Positions 13,682 to 21,804 of a stretch of 36,020 nucleotides of DNA are shown here, piece by piece. The translations under genes and the position numbers were made by a program. The stretch is from Candidatus Hodarchaeaceae archaeon. Its GTDB lineage: Archaea; Hadarchaeota; Hadarchaeia; Hadarchaeales; Hadarchaeaceae. The stretch covers positions 1-36,020 of the forward strand of contig JASEGJ010000011.1 in NCBI GenBank assembly GCA_030018135.1, written 5' to 3'. Positions within the stretch are counted from its first letter, which is position 1; each line of letters opens with the position of its first letter. The notes under the pieces are model-generated. The model was not told the origin of the DNA and did no database searches. It was given only the letters and a program-made list of their open reading frames with translations.

Positions 13682-14599
13682 ATGCCAAAACCATTCATGG
13701 GACTGAAAACGGCGAGGCGAAAACCGAGGGTCTCCGCGAAAATGGGGCTGATCGCGGGAGTCACCTTGGCCTGCATAGCGGCAGCTGCAATCGCCCTAAC
13801 CAGACCGGCACCAGCAAGGTTTGAGGTCTCGGATCTGGTGATAGATCCAAGCGAGGTCGAGGCGGGTAAGCCAGCTGAGATCTCGGTCAAGGTGAAAAAT
13901 GTCGGTGAAGCCGCCGGTACATATACCGCAGTTTTGAGGGTGGATGGCAGGGTGGAGGCTACGAAGGACATAGCGCTCGCGGGAGGAGCAACGCAGACGG
14001 TATCGTTCACGATAACGAGGGATGTCGTCGGGACGTGTGGGGTGGAAGTGGATGGGCTGGGCGGAGACCTAAAAGTTTACTTCGAGCTTGCGGACGCAGT
14101 TGGGGACGTCGAATATTTCTTTGATATAACCGGGATCACGCTTGTGAGGGAGGAGGATGGCCTGATCCTGATAATGGAGGCATCGCGCGACATCCCAACA
14201 TTGGGGGGACTCGATTCCGGGGTTTATTGTTTCTTCTTCGACGTGGACAATGATCATTCCGCGGACTTCGAGGTTTTTGGTCTTTATCGTGGGCCATTGC
14301 ATATCTCCCTCCTCGATCGTCAGGAAATGGATCTAATGGAGTTGACATACGAGCACTTAGGCCGGGCGCTAAAGATAAAGATACCGTTGGCTGAAATGGG
14401 AAGCCCGGAGTCGTTCAACTTCAGGGCCGAGGTCTACGTAGTGGGGCGGGGGCGCAGCTTTCCGATACCGCCCCGGACGCTGGATGGGCCGAAGTACGCC
14501 TCGCCTAATCTAAGAAAGGGCAGGACCGTGAAAAGGAAGCTATCCGCCGAGTTGAGGAAAAATCGCGCGGTTCGATCTACGGGCCGGAATCGAGCATAA
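13682..14599 (+). CDS. Membrane-anchored protein with a CARDB-like domain
   Basis: About 305 aa from ATG 13682, or 300 aa from ATG 13697, which suits the TATA box better. The longer open frame back to 13514 is not protein-like. The N-terminus is basic (KTARRKPRVSAK), followed by one membrane helix MGLIAGVTLACIAAAAIALT (about 21-40), so the rest is probably outside the cell. Residues 47-130 look like a CARDB/Ig-like beta sandwich: VSDLVIDPSEVEAGKPAEIS, then VKNVGEAAGTYTAVLRVDG and a GGATQTVSFTI strand. The remainder has acidic strands FFFDVDNDHSADFEV that could bind calcium. The tail is very basic. The role is unknown; cell-surface binding or adhesion is typical of such domains. Confidence 0.75.
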   Translation: MPKPFMGLKTARRKPRVSAKMGLIAGVTLACIAAAAIALTRPAPARFEVSDLVIDPSEVEAGKPAEISVKVKNVGEAAGTYTAVLRVDGRVEATKDIALAGGATQTVSFTITRDVVGTCGVEVDGLGGDLKVYFELADAVGDVEYFFDITGITLVREEDGLILIMEASRDIPTLGGLDSGVYCFFFDVDNDHSADFEVFGLYRGPLHISLLDRQEMDLMELTYEHLGRALKIKIPLAEMGSPESFNFRAEVYVVGRGRSFPIPPRTLDGPKYASPNLRKGRTVKRKLSAELRKNRAVRSTGRNRA

Positions 14600-14679
14600 T
14601 CTAACCAAACCAGCCCCCCTTTTGTTGCCATTAGCAGGATGTATTCATCATAAGCAACCTAGATTTAGGCGAATCGACT

Positions 14680-16581
14680 TTAAGACTTCTTTTTACGTCC
14701 CTCTACGGCCCTCTTGATCTCATCTATGGCTGTCCTGTCCTCTATCGTGGAGTAATCCCCGAGCGGTTGACCGGTAATTATGGCTTTTATGAGTCTCCTC
14801 ATTATTTTACCGCTTCTAGTCTTTGGGATCTTATCGACGAAGCTAATGTCCCCGAGTACCACGACCGGGCCCATGGTATCCCTGACGGTTTTTCTGAGTT
14901 CGTCCTGTAGCTCGTCGCTGGGGACGTGGTCCTTTTTAAGGACCACGAATGCGGTCGCGACTTCCCCCCTCAGAGGGTCCGGCTCCCCAGTTACGGCCGC
15001 CTCAGCGACGGCCGGGTGGGAGAGGAAGGCGCTCTCTACCTCCACGGTTCCAACCCTGTGTCCCGCAATCTTTATCACCTCATCGGCCCTCGCGACGAAC
15101 CATATGTATCCGTCCTCGTCTTTTTTGGCCGCATCCCCCGTGTAATAGCAGTTCGGGATTTGGTTCCAGTACTCTTCGACGTACCTTTCGTCGGCCCTCC
15201 ATAAGGTCTGGGTTAGCCCCGGAAATGGTCTCCTGCATACGAATATGCCCTCCCTCCCGGGTGGAAGTGACCTGCCCCTTTCATCTACCACGTCCCCATC
15301 GATACCCGGGAGGGGTATGCCCGCCGAGCCCGGTTTTATGGGAATCGTCGCGATGCCGTAAGGGTATCCGGTCATGGGGCCCGAACTCTCCGTCTGCCAC
15401 ATGTGATCTATCACGGGGGCCCTATCCTTCAGGACGACCTTCTGCAACCAACTCCACGCAGGAGGATTAAGGACCTCCCCGGCACAAACCACCAATTCAA
15501 TTGTACTTAGGTCGTGTTTATTGGGCCATTCGTCACCATATCTCATCAGCCCCCTGATCAAGGTTGGGGACATCCACAATCGCGTTACCTTGTTTTTCTC
15601 CACCAACCTCCACAGGATATCGGGCTCAGGGTAGTCGGGGGTCCCCTCGTACATAAGGGTGGTGCAACCGATGAGGAAGGGCGCATAAACGACGTAACTG
15701 TGGCCGACTATCCAACCAATGTCGGACAGACACCACCAAATATCACCGTCCTTCAAACCGTAGACCCACTTCGCCATGGCATATATGTGAACCTGGTAAC
15801 CGCCGTGGGTCTGGACCGTCCCCTTCGGTTTTGCGGTGGTTCCCGAGGTGTGAAGGATGAATGATAGCTCGTTGGACCCCATCGGGACGACATCTGCGGT
15901 TATTCCCTTGCCCTCGTCCAGTGCTTTCTCCCAGCAGATGTCCCTTCCATCCCTCATTGGGAGCTCCACCTCGCCCCTCCTCAGCACTATGACTTTCTGA
16001 ACCTCGTTGGGCATCTCCAAGGCCTTATCGACTATTCCCTTTAGGTCGATTGCTTTCCCCCTCCTGTACCCCACATCCGCGGTGATCAGCACCTTTGAGC
16101 CCGCGTCCGCCACCCTATCGGCGACAGCCTTGTACCCGAATCCGGCGAACACGACCGAGTGAATGGCACCTATTCTGGTGGTTGCCAACATCGCTATCGC
16201 TGCCTCGGGGATCATCGGCATACATATGGTTACCCTATCCCCCCTCCCCACCCCGAGTGCCTTCAGCGCCGCCGCGAACCTCTCCACTTCACGAAGCAGT
16301 TCTCTATAGGTCAAAACCCTAGTTTCTCCAGTTTCGGCCGACTCCCAGATGATGGCTGCTTTATCACCCCTATTTTTCTTAAAAACTTGATAATCGAGGC
16401 AATTGTAGGATATGTTAGTCTTCCCACCCACAAACCACTTGAAGAATGGATACCCTTCCTCCTTGTAGACCTTTTCCCAGGGCTCAAACCAGTGGAGCTC
16501 CTTAGCGATTTCTCCCCAGAAGCCCTCCATGTCATTTGCCGCCCTATCCAGCATTTGCTTGAGCTGCGGTGGAAATTGCAT
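14680..16581 (-). CDS. AMP-forming acetyl/propionyl-CoA synthetase-like enzyme
   Basis: About 633 aa from ATG 16581, the usual length for acetyl-CoA synthetases. The frame is open to 16737, but those 52 extra residues are low in family-like features and would precede the TATA box. It activates a short carboxylic acid with ATP to acyl-AMP and then acyl-CoA. Motifs: P-loop TSGTTAKPKG (about 245-254), WQTE (395-398), YYTGDAAKKDEDGYIW, hinge-region DEVIKIAGHRVG, and the catalytic lysine in PKTRSGKIMRR near residue 592. Acetate, propionate or another short acid could be the substrate. It lies 47 or 200 nt after the DUF1116 gene on the same strand with its own TATA box, so it may be transcribed alone or with the fdrA cluster. 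Confidence 0.9.
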   Translation of the reverse strand: MQFPPQLKQMLDRAANDMEGFWGEIAKELHWFEPWEKVYKEEGYPFFKWFVGGKTNISYNCLDYQVFKKNRGDKAAIIWESAETGETRVLTYRELLREVERFAAALKALGVGRGDRVTICMPMIPEAAIAMLATTRIGAIHSVVFAGFGYKAVADRVADAGSKVLITADVGYRRGKAIDLKGIVDKALEMPNEVQKVIVLRRGEVELPMRDGRDICWEKALDEGKGITADVVPMGSNELSFILHTSGTTAKPKGTVQTHGGYQVHIYAMAKWVYGLKDGDIWWCLSDIGWIVGHSYVVYAPFLIGCTTLMYEGTPDYPEPDILWRLVEKNKVTRLWMSPTLIRGLMRYGDEWPNKHDLSTIELVVCAGEVLNPPAWSWLQKVVLKDRAPVIDHMWQTESSGPMTGYPYGIATIPIKPGSAGIPLPGIDGDVVDERGRSLPPGREGIFVCRRPFPGLTQTLWRADERYVEEYWNQIPNCYYTGDAAKKDEDGYIWFVARADEVIKIAGHRVGTVEVESAFLSHPAVAEAAVTGEPDPLRGEVATAFVVLKKDHVPSDELQDELRKTVRDTMGPVVVLGDISFVDKIPKTRSGKIMRRLIKAIITGQPLGDYSTIEDRTAIDEIKRAVEGRKKKS

Positions 16582-16640
16582 CTTCCTCGATTTTTCCTCT
16601 CCCAAACTATCGCCCAAAAGGTTGTTGTGGTCCTCTTTTA

Positions 16641-16649
16641 CATAAAAGG
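16641..16649 (-). promoter_or_regulatory. TATA box for the acyl-CoA synthetase gene
   Basis: The minus strand reads CCTTTTATG about 65 nt upstream of ATG 16581. It argues that the upstream in-frame TTG at 16737 is not the start. Confidence 0.4.
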
Positions 16650-16783
16650 ATGTGATGGAGGGGTGGCGCGAACTGGGGGCAATTTGCGAGGAAAATCCCG
16701 AGGAATCAACGGCAACACCGTTCGAGCTAGGTGACAACCCTTAATCCACGCTGTGGTGGCACCCCCTTGACGCCGCCCCCCGA

Positions 16784-18052
16784 TTACCCGTATTTCTCGA
16801 CGAATGCCCTGAGTGCTTTCTTAAAGCAGTCCATCGGCGCCCGCACGAGCCCGAACCCAACCCCCCCGACCCCGGCTTTCTTGTGGGTCACGCCGGTGTT
16901 TATGGATGGCTCTATCCCGGTCTCGACCACCTTTCGTATGTCTATCCCCAGTGATGTCCCCTCGAAGTTCATGTAGGGGATTGTGAATGCCTTGTGTCTG
17001 GCGATGGTTACCTCCCTCATCTCCCGCGTGAAGTTCTCGGCGTCTTTCACCGTCCCTCCGACTACTTGGACGACCGCCGGTGCGCAGATGCAAGCGAAGT
17101 TACCCAAGCCCATTGTTTCCATGATCGCGCTATCTCCGATATCCCCGCCCTCATCTCCCTCCTTGAAGCCCGGGAAGAACAGCGTTTTCGGCTTGGGGGC
17201 TGGCGCGGTGAACCACTGCCCGGGGAGACCGCTGACCCTAATCCCGAAGTCGGTTCCGTTCCTCGTCATCGTCGTGACCACGGTGCTGTAATCGATCCCA
17301 TGTCCAGCATCAAGCATCGCCTTGGACGCAGCCATCGAGAGCTGGAGGAAGGTCAGCTCGTTCCTGCCCATGAACTCCATTACCCTGCTCACAATTTTCC
17401 CGTCGAAACCCGTCTCAACCATATGGGGGCTCATGGTCTTCAAGAAGATGAGGCTGGCCGCGGTGTTCCTGCAATGGAGCTCGTCTCCCATATGGAGGGC
17501 CTTCGCCATTATCCCCACGAGGTCAATCGGACCTGATCTCTTGAATGCCTCCGCCAGCAGCGGGGCCATCTCGCTCTCCATCCACCTCAGCCTATCCAAC
17601 ACTTCCTCCGAGTAGGCCCCGTACCTCAAGACCTTGCCCAACCCCTCGTTGAGGTTGCAATAGGCCATGTTTCCGTGCACCTCGTTCTTGACCACGTACA
17701 CGGACATCGAGGGCGAGGTTATCCCTGCCATCGGACCGACCGAGTCGTGGTCGTGGCAAGCGGCAAACTCTATCTCCCCGCGCTCGGCCATTTTCGCCGC
17801 TTCCTCAGGGGTATCGACCCAGCCCTCGAAGACGGCGGCGCCCATCACGGCTCCGCGCTGCGGGTCACACATCCTCTCCCACGTGATGGGGGGGCCCGCG
17901 TGAAGGAGCATGTGTTCTTTCGTCCCTGGTATCACGTCCCTCGCTTTCTTGATCCCGATTACCGTCGGCTTGGCCTCCATGATTTTCTTAACAGCTTTTT
18001 CATTCGCCTCCTCTATTTTTCCCAATTCCCTCACCCCTTCACCCTTGTTCAA
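16784..18052 (-). CDS. DUF1116 (YlbE/YahG-like) protein
   Basis: A 422-aa protein of the DUF1116 family, whose E. coli members YlbE and YahG are encoded beside fdrA-type genes. Family-like segments are MLLHAGPPITWERMCDPQRG, the FAACHDHDSVGPMAGITSPS block with adjacent His/Asp residues, ALHMGDELHCRNTAAS, and the C-terminal GIDIRKVVETGIEPSINTGV. In E. coli the FdrA-YlbE-YlbF set has been linked to oxamate carbamoyl transfer in allantoin breakdown, so a carbamoyl- or acyl-transfer role is possible here. The conserved H and D residues would be the active-site candidates. The start is TTG at 18052, overlapping the stop of the preceding small gene by 3-4 nt (TTGA), so translation is coupled. Confidence 0.88.
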   Translation of the reverse strand: MNKGEGVRELGKIEEANEKAVKKIMEAKPTVIGIKKARDVIPGTKEHMLLHAGPPITWERMCDPQRGAVMGAAVFEGWVDTPEEAAKMAERGEIEFAACHDHDSVGPMAGITSPSMSVYVVKNEVHGNMAYCNLNEGLGKVLRYGAYSEEVLDRLRWMESEMAPLLAEAFKRSGPIDLVGIMAKALHMGDELHCRNTAASLIFLKTMSPHMVETGFDGKIVSRVMEFMGRNELTFLQLSMAASKAMLDAGHGIDYSTVVTTMTRNGTDFGIRVSGLPGQWFTAPAPKPKTLFFPGFKEGDEGGDIGDSAIMETMGLGNFACICAPAVVQVVGGTVKDAENFTREMREVTIARHKAFTIPYMNFEGTSLGIDIRKVVETGIEPSINTGVTHKKAGVGGVGFGLVRAPMDCFKKALRAFVEKYG

Positions 18053-18222
18053 AGTTTCTTCAACTTATCGAGCAGGTCTGCCATCTCCCGGTCCCCTCCG
18101 GCAGGCGGCCTCCAATCGACGTGAACCGTATCGGCCCCCTGAGATTTAAGATCATCATAAAAATGTTTTGCACCAACGTTGATGATCTTTGGCTCCCGCA
18201 GGAATCTCGCTGGTTCCCTCAT
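18049..18222 (-). CDS. Small FdrA-domain protein
   Basis: A 57-aa protein from the ATG at 18222, which overlaps the fdrA stop as ATGA; the frame is open further upstream, but the overlap marks the start. It carries EPKIINVGAKHFYDDL and VHVDWRPPAGGD, the short domain found either at the end of FdrA-type proteins or as a separate gene next to DUF1116. It lies exactly between fdrA and the DUF1116 gene with overlaps on both sides, so the three products are probably made in equal amounts and form one complex. The strand NVG and the WRPPAGG loop look like a binding interface, but no function of its own is known to me. Confidence 0.8.
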   Translation of the reverse strand: MREPARFLREPKIINVGAKHFYDDLKSQGADTVHVDWRPPAGGDREMADLLDKLKKL

Positions 18223-19811
18223 AATTTTTCCTCCACCATCCTTTCCCAAACCTTGCCCCTCGTCGCGATCAGCGCTGTCATCCGCGCCGCCTGAGCATTA
18301 CTCGGCATTACAACCGCGCCAGCGCCCCTAAGCTTTTCCTCTTGGGAGGTTAGATCCTGGGGATCCTGAGGCGTGCCGCAAACCGAGGCGACCACCGACA
18401 GGTACCTCCCGCCCTCCTCCGCAATTTTCTTCGCCCGTATTATGGTCTTCGCTAAGGCGCCTGCGGGGTCCATATCCGCACCGTGGCCGAGCACGATGTC
18501 CAAAAGGATCACTGCTGTTTCAGGATCAGAGGCCTCGGCCAACATTCGCTTCTGTCTTAGCTCGTGATAGATCATCGGATGAGGTTTGCCAATCTTCGCC
18601 GTGAACTCATCCTCTCCATAGTCGACGAAGGTGTGCTCTCTGCTCCTGTTCGAATCCTCCAATTTCAGCTCAGGCTTCAGGGGTATGTTGGAGTACGCAT
18701 CCCCGATCAAATCTCTCACGATCAACATCGCCTCGTTGCAAAATGTCCCGCCCGAGTAAATGCCTCGGATGTACCGCTGTCCGGGCTCGAGTCTACTGTA
18801 TTCCTCCTCCGCTGTTTTCCTGACCTCGTCGAAGCTTGCGGAGAATATCATGCTTTTCGGCTTTTCTCCCCGCTGGACCGCCATCGCCTTGACCGCCGCA
18901 TCCTCGAGCGTGGTGGCGGGGATCAAGCCGGCTTCCTCTATGATTTTTGGATCTCCTCCGAGAAAACAAACCACAATTGGCTTCCCAACCTGCTTCGCGG
19001 CGTCCAAGACCTTCTTTGACACGGTTGGGGCTGGCGGCTTTGAGATCAAGACGATTGTTTGTGTTCCTGGGTCATCAGCAAGATATTGAATCCCCATGAG
19101 CATGGTAATTCCGCCCACCTCGTCGTGCAGATCGCGACTCCCGGTGCCGATGACATGAGAAACCCCGGGACCTGCACTTATCAGCGATGAAACCGCCTGG
19201 GCTCCGGTTCCCGCGGCCGCGACGATGCCGATGGGGCCCCGATTGACCACGTCCGCGAACCCGAGACCGATCCCATTTATGATCGAGGTACCGCAGTCGG
19301 GCCCCATCACCAACAGGCCCCTCTCCCTCCCTATGCGCTTCAGCCTTACCTCGTTCTCAAGGGGGACGCCATCGCTAAATATCATCACGTGCTTGCCCAG
19401 CTCCAGCGCCCGTTCGGCCTCCCTGGCGGCGAACGCGCCGGGCACCGAAACAAGGACGAGGTTGGAGTCCGGCCTTGCCTCGGCTGCGGCGTCCAACGTC
19501 CTGTAAATAACTTCGACCTTTTCCGCTAACTCCTTCGCTGCCTCAACCATCATCTCCCTAGCCTTCGAGATCACCTCCTCAGCGCGCTCGGGGCTCACTG
19601 TATCGACCACGATGGCGAGGTCGTTTGGACCAGCGCGCTCGACCTCATCGGTGAGCGTGCCAGCCTCCCTGAGCAAACATTTGTTGGCATCCGTCGCCAT
19701 CAACGCCGATGCCTGTCGAACGCCATCCAAACTTCCGAGCTGCTGGGATATGCGCATCAGGAAGATGGAATCCCGGTACTCGCCCTTGTACACGCGGCTC
19801 CTGATAACCAT
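18219..19811 (-). CDS. fdrA: FdrA-family acyl-CoA synthetase-like protein
   Basis: A 530-aa FdrA-type protein, related to the alpha subunit of succinyl-CoA synthetase. Seen here: MATDANKCLLREAG near residue 43-56, the CoA-binding Rossmann part with MGPDCGTSIINGIGLGFAD and GIVAAAGTGAQAVSSLISA, then a second ligase-like domain with PIVVCFLGGD and a late VILLDIVLGHGADMDPAGAL. Residues around HVIGTGSRDLHDEVGG resemble the phospho-histidine loop region of the family. With DUF1116 it may catalyse carbamoyl or acyl transfer, as proposed for the E. coli oxamate carbamoyltransferase. GGAGG lies 6 nt before ATG 19811. It is first in a tightly overlapping three-gene operon and divergent from the cyclase gene. 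Confidence 0.9.
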   Translation of the reverse strand: MVIRSRVYKGEYRDSIFLMRISQQLGSLDGVRQASALMATDANKCLLREAGTLTDEVERAGPNDLAIVVDTVSPERAEEVISKAREMMVEAAKELAEKVEVIYRTLDAAAEARPDSNLVLVSVPGAFAAREAERALELGKHVMIFSDGVPLENEVRLKRIGRERGLLVMGPDCGTSIINGIGLGFADVVNRGPIGIVAAAGTGAQAVSSLISAGPGVSHVIGTGSRDLHDEVGGITMLMGIQYLADDPGTQTIVLISKPPAPTVSKKVLDAAKQVGKPIVVCFLGGDPKIIEEAGLIPATTLEDAAVKAMAVQRGEKPKSMIFSASFDEVRKTAEEEYSRLEPGQRYIRGIYSGGTFCNEAMLIVRDLIGDAYSNIPLKPELKLEDSNRSREHTFVDYGEDEFTAKIGKPHPMIYHELRQKRMLAEASDPETAVILLDIVLGHGADMDPAGALAKTIIRAKKIAEEGGRYLSVVASVCGTPQDPQDLTSQEEKLRGAGAVVMPSNAQAARMTALIATRGKVWERMVEEKL

Positions 19812-19850
19812 TCCAATCCTCCAACATTCATTAGACCAATGCCAAAAATC

Positions 19851-19860
19851 TCATATAAAT
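19851..19860 (-). promoter_or_regulatory. TATA box for the fdrA operon
   Basis: The minus strand reads ATTTATATGA about 45 nt before the fdrA ATG, leaving a short leader that holds the GGAGG ribosome-binding site. Confidence 0.55.
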
Positions 19861-19980
19861 CATTCGCTGTTTTTGGCCTTGACGCGGAGAATTGCCGCGA
19901 GACCTGTGGCCGTTCCACTTGAATATCCCACTGGGAAAGCTCGCGCGGCGTGCGCAAAAAAATCGCTCCCCACTCCCTAA

Positions 19981-19990
19981 TCTTTATAAG
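19981..19990 (+). promoter_or_regulatory. TATA box for the cyclase-family gene
   Basis: TCTTTATAAG lies about 40 nt before ATG 20026. AGGAGG at 20012-20017 is a strong ribosome-binding site. Confidence 0.55.
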
Positions 19991-20025
19991 TTCCCACTAA
20001 GTCATTCCCTTTAGGAGGCTAGAAA

Positions 20026-20850
20026 ATGGACAAATTGCTCGAGTTGTTCGAAGGAAAGAAGGTGGAGATGTACGACCTCTCGCAGCCGCTCGGAATCCAC
20101 ACGCCCTTCTGGCCCTACTACCCGCCATTCGAGGTGAAGTACTTCAAGCGAAAGCCCGAGCACGGGGTGAACGCACAGTACATCCAGAGCTCGCTCCACA
20201 TCGGGACCCACCTGGACGCTCCGAGGCACTTCCTTACCGGGGGCAAGACCATCGATCAATTGCCTCTGGAGTGGATGTGCGGTCCGGGGGTCGTTGTGGA
20301 CCTTAGGGATGAAATGGACGACCTAGCCATCTACACCCCGGAGATGATCGAGAAGCGAGTGGATGTCCACGAGGGAGACATCCTCATCCTCCACACAGGT
20401 TTCGAGAAATACGCATGGTGCGGATCGGAACCGGATGAGGAACGCTATATTCACCGACATCCAGGGGCCGACCGACGAATGGTGGATTGGCTGATAAAGA
20501 AGAAAATACACATCTGGGGGATGGACTGCGTTTCCACGGACCACCCGATGAACTTACCCATAGGCAGATTTCTGGGGAAGGGGACCTTCGGCCAGTGTGA
20601 GAGGGTCCGGGCTCTGTGCGAGAAGAAGTTCGGTGGCAAGGAAGCGGTGGACAAACTCTTCCCACCCGAGGACTACCAGCTGACGCACAACAAGCTGTTT
20701 CCCTACGATTGTATCCACCTTGAGAACCTCGGAGGTCAGATCGCAGCTCCGGAGATCCAAAACAAGCGTCTCGTCATAAGCTGCTTCCCGTGGCTGTTCG
20801 AGGGCGGTGAGTCCGCCTGGTGCCGGGTCGTAGCATTTCTCAGCGAGTGA
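20026..20850 (+). CDS. Cyclase-family metal-dependent hydrolase (kynurenine-formamidase-like)
   Basis: A 274-aa protein of the cyclase family, which includes bacterial kynurenine formamidase and isatin hydrolase; these hydrolyse amide bonds in a two-metal site. The signature HIGTHLDAPRHF lies at about residues 58-69, with H58, H62, D64 and H68 as metal-binding candidates. GDILILHTGFEKY, GMDCVSTDHP and the C-terminal HLENLGGQI (a conserved E) complete the usual set. The protein is somewhat longer than kynurenine formamidase (about 210 aa), with an insert near residues 190-220. It is divergent from fdrA, with promoters facing away from a shared region, so it may act on a substrate feeding that pathway. 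The actual substrate is unknown. Confidence 0.85.
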   Translation: MDKLLELFEGKKVEMYDLSQPLGIHTPFWPYYPPFEVKYFKRKPEHGVNAQYIQSSLHIGTHLDAPRHFLTGGKTIDQLPLEWMCGPGVVVDLRDEMDDLAIYTPEMIEKRVDVHEGDILILHTGFEKYAWCGSEPDEERYIHRHPGADRRMVDWLIKKKIHIWGMDCVSTDHPMNLPIGRFLGKGTFGQCERVRALCEKKFGGKEAVDKLFPPEDYQLTHNKLFPYDCIHLENLGGQIAAPEIQNKRLVISCFPWLFEGGESAWCRVVAFLSE

Positions 20851-21170
20851 ACATGACTGGGGCGATTGGCGCATCGGCTTGGCGAGAGTAGTCATATTTG
20901 GAATTGCCAGAAAATCCAAGCAGTACGCAAACTCTTAGGAAGAATAGCGTTCACGGTTAAAACAACAAAACCTCGCCGTGATTCATCAGCGTCAAGACGG
21001 GCGTCCTCCATTCGCCCCCAAGATTTTTCTTTCTTCACGAGCCCTTCTACTTCTGATTCTGAGGGTTTCGGGGGAAATCGATCAGCTCGTGAACCCCCTG
21101 AGTAACGCGCACGATGGCGAGGCAGGCTGTATCATCCCTCGAAGACTGCCATTCACGGGAGCCGAGGAAT
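20851..21170. other. Intergenic stretch of 320 nt with no gene found
   Basis: This lies between the 3' ends of the cyclase gene and the RAM-Cys gene. I see no protein-like frame, tRNA or clear repeat. A TATA-like GTTTTTAAATTC on the minus strand near 21167-21178 points into it but leads to nothing recognisable. Confidence 0.5.
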
Positions 21171-21548
21171 TTAAAAACCGTATGTTATCACTCGCGCGCC
21201 GTAGCTGCAGAGCTTCAGTTGCTTGCAGCTCCTGCAGAGGCCATAGAGCTCCTTTATGGCACCGCTTCTCGCCAGCTCCCTCGCCTTTTCGCACGCCTCG
21301 AGCCTAAGCTCCCGGCCGACACCAAACGCGAGCAGCGTTAGGGTGCCCTTTATCCCATCTATGCTGTGGACCTTCGCGGGGATTATCTCGGTCAGCTTCT
21401 CGAACTTTTCAGCCTCGATTTTTGCCAGGATGGCATACGGCCCGGCGACGGAGTAAGCTTCAACGACCTCGTCTATTTTCAACAGCTCGCTCAGGACGTC
21501 GTCTATCCTGCCGATCTCAGCATTTATCAGGACAAAAGCTATGGGCAT
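21171..21548 (-). CDS. RAM-domain protein with a cysteine-rich tail
   Basis: A 125-aa protein. Residues 1-76 are a stand-alone Lrp/AsnC-type RAM domain (MPIAFVLINAEIGRIDDVLS, then VVEAYSVAGPYAILAKIEAE). It is followed by a helix and a tail with C86, C105, C108 and C114 (LCRSCKQLKLCSYGARVITY). The C-x-x-C-x5-C cluster could bind zinc or an iron-sulfur centre, which would be unusual for a RAM protein. It is the last of three genes in a probable operon with trpB2 and the RAM-only gene, whose sequence it closely shares. A role in sensing an amino acid or redox state and reporting to a regulator is possible; I know of no assigned function. Confidence 0.8.
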   Translation of the reverse strand: MPIAFVLINAEIGRIDDVLSELLKIDEVVEAYSVAGPYAILAKIEAEKFEKLTEIIPAKVHSIDGIKGTLTLLAFGVGRELRLEACEKARELARSGAIKELYGLCRSCKQLKLCSYGARVITYGF

Positions 21549-21561
21549 TTTCGGCCTCCAT

Positions 21562-21792
21562 TCACTCGAACGCGAACAACGTCACGGTATTCTTTATCCC
21601 GCCGATCTTGTGCAACTTTTGAGTGACACTTTCCGCGACCCTTTCAAACTTCTCCGCCTGAAGCTTCACCACGATATCGTGTGGCCCGGCGACGGAGTAA
21701 GCTTCAACGACCCCGTCGATTTTCCGCAACTCGCTCAATATTCCGCGAATTTTTCCGACCTCGGCATTTATCAAAACAAATGCGACGGGCAT
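21562..21792 (-). CDS. Stand-alone RAM (Lrp/AsnC ligand-binding) domain protein
   Basis: A 76-aa RAM-only protein (MPVAFVLINAEVGKIRGILS, then VVEAYSVAGPHDIVVKLQAE), 13 nt upstream of its paralogue on the same strand. The two share most residues, including the EAYSVAGP turn that lines the ligand pocket in the family, so they arose by tandem duplication. It has no DNA-binding domain and no cysteine tail. It begins 12 nt after trpB2, so it is probably co-transcribed and may respond to tryptophan or another amino acid; this is inference from position. Confidence 0.82.
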   Translation of the reverse strand: MPVAFVLINAEVGKIRGILSELRKIDGVVEAYSVAGPHDIVVKLQAEKFERVAESVTQKLHKIGGIKNTVTLFAFE

Positions 21793-21804
21793 GCATTCAC
21801 CTCC

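Noticed and set aside
16582-16737. 52-residue N-terminal extension of the acyl-CoA synthetase.
   Set aside because: It has low family likeness and contains the predicted TATA box.
20985-20996. TGATGA on the minus strand as a C/D box RNA.
   Set aside because: No matching D box (CTGA) at the expected distance.
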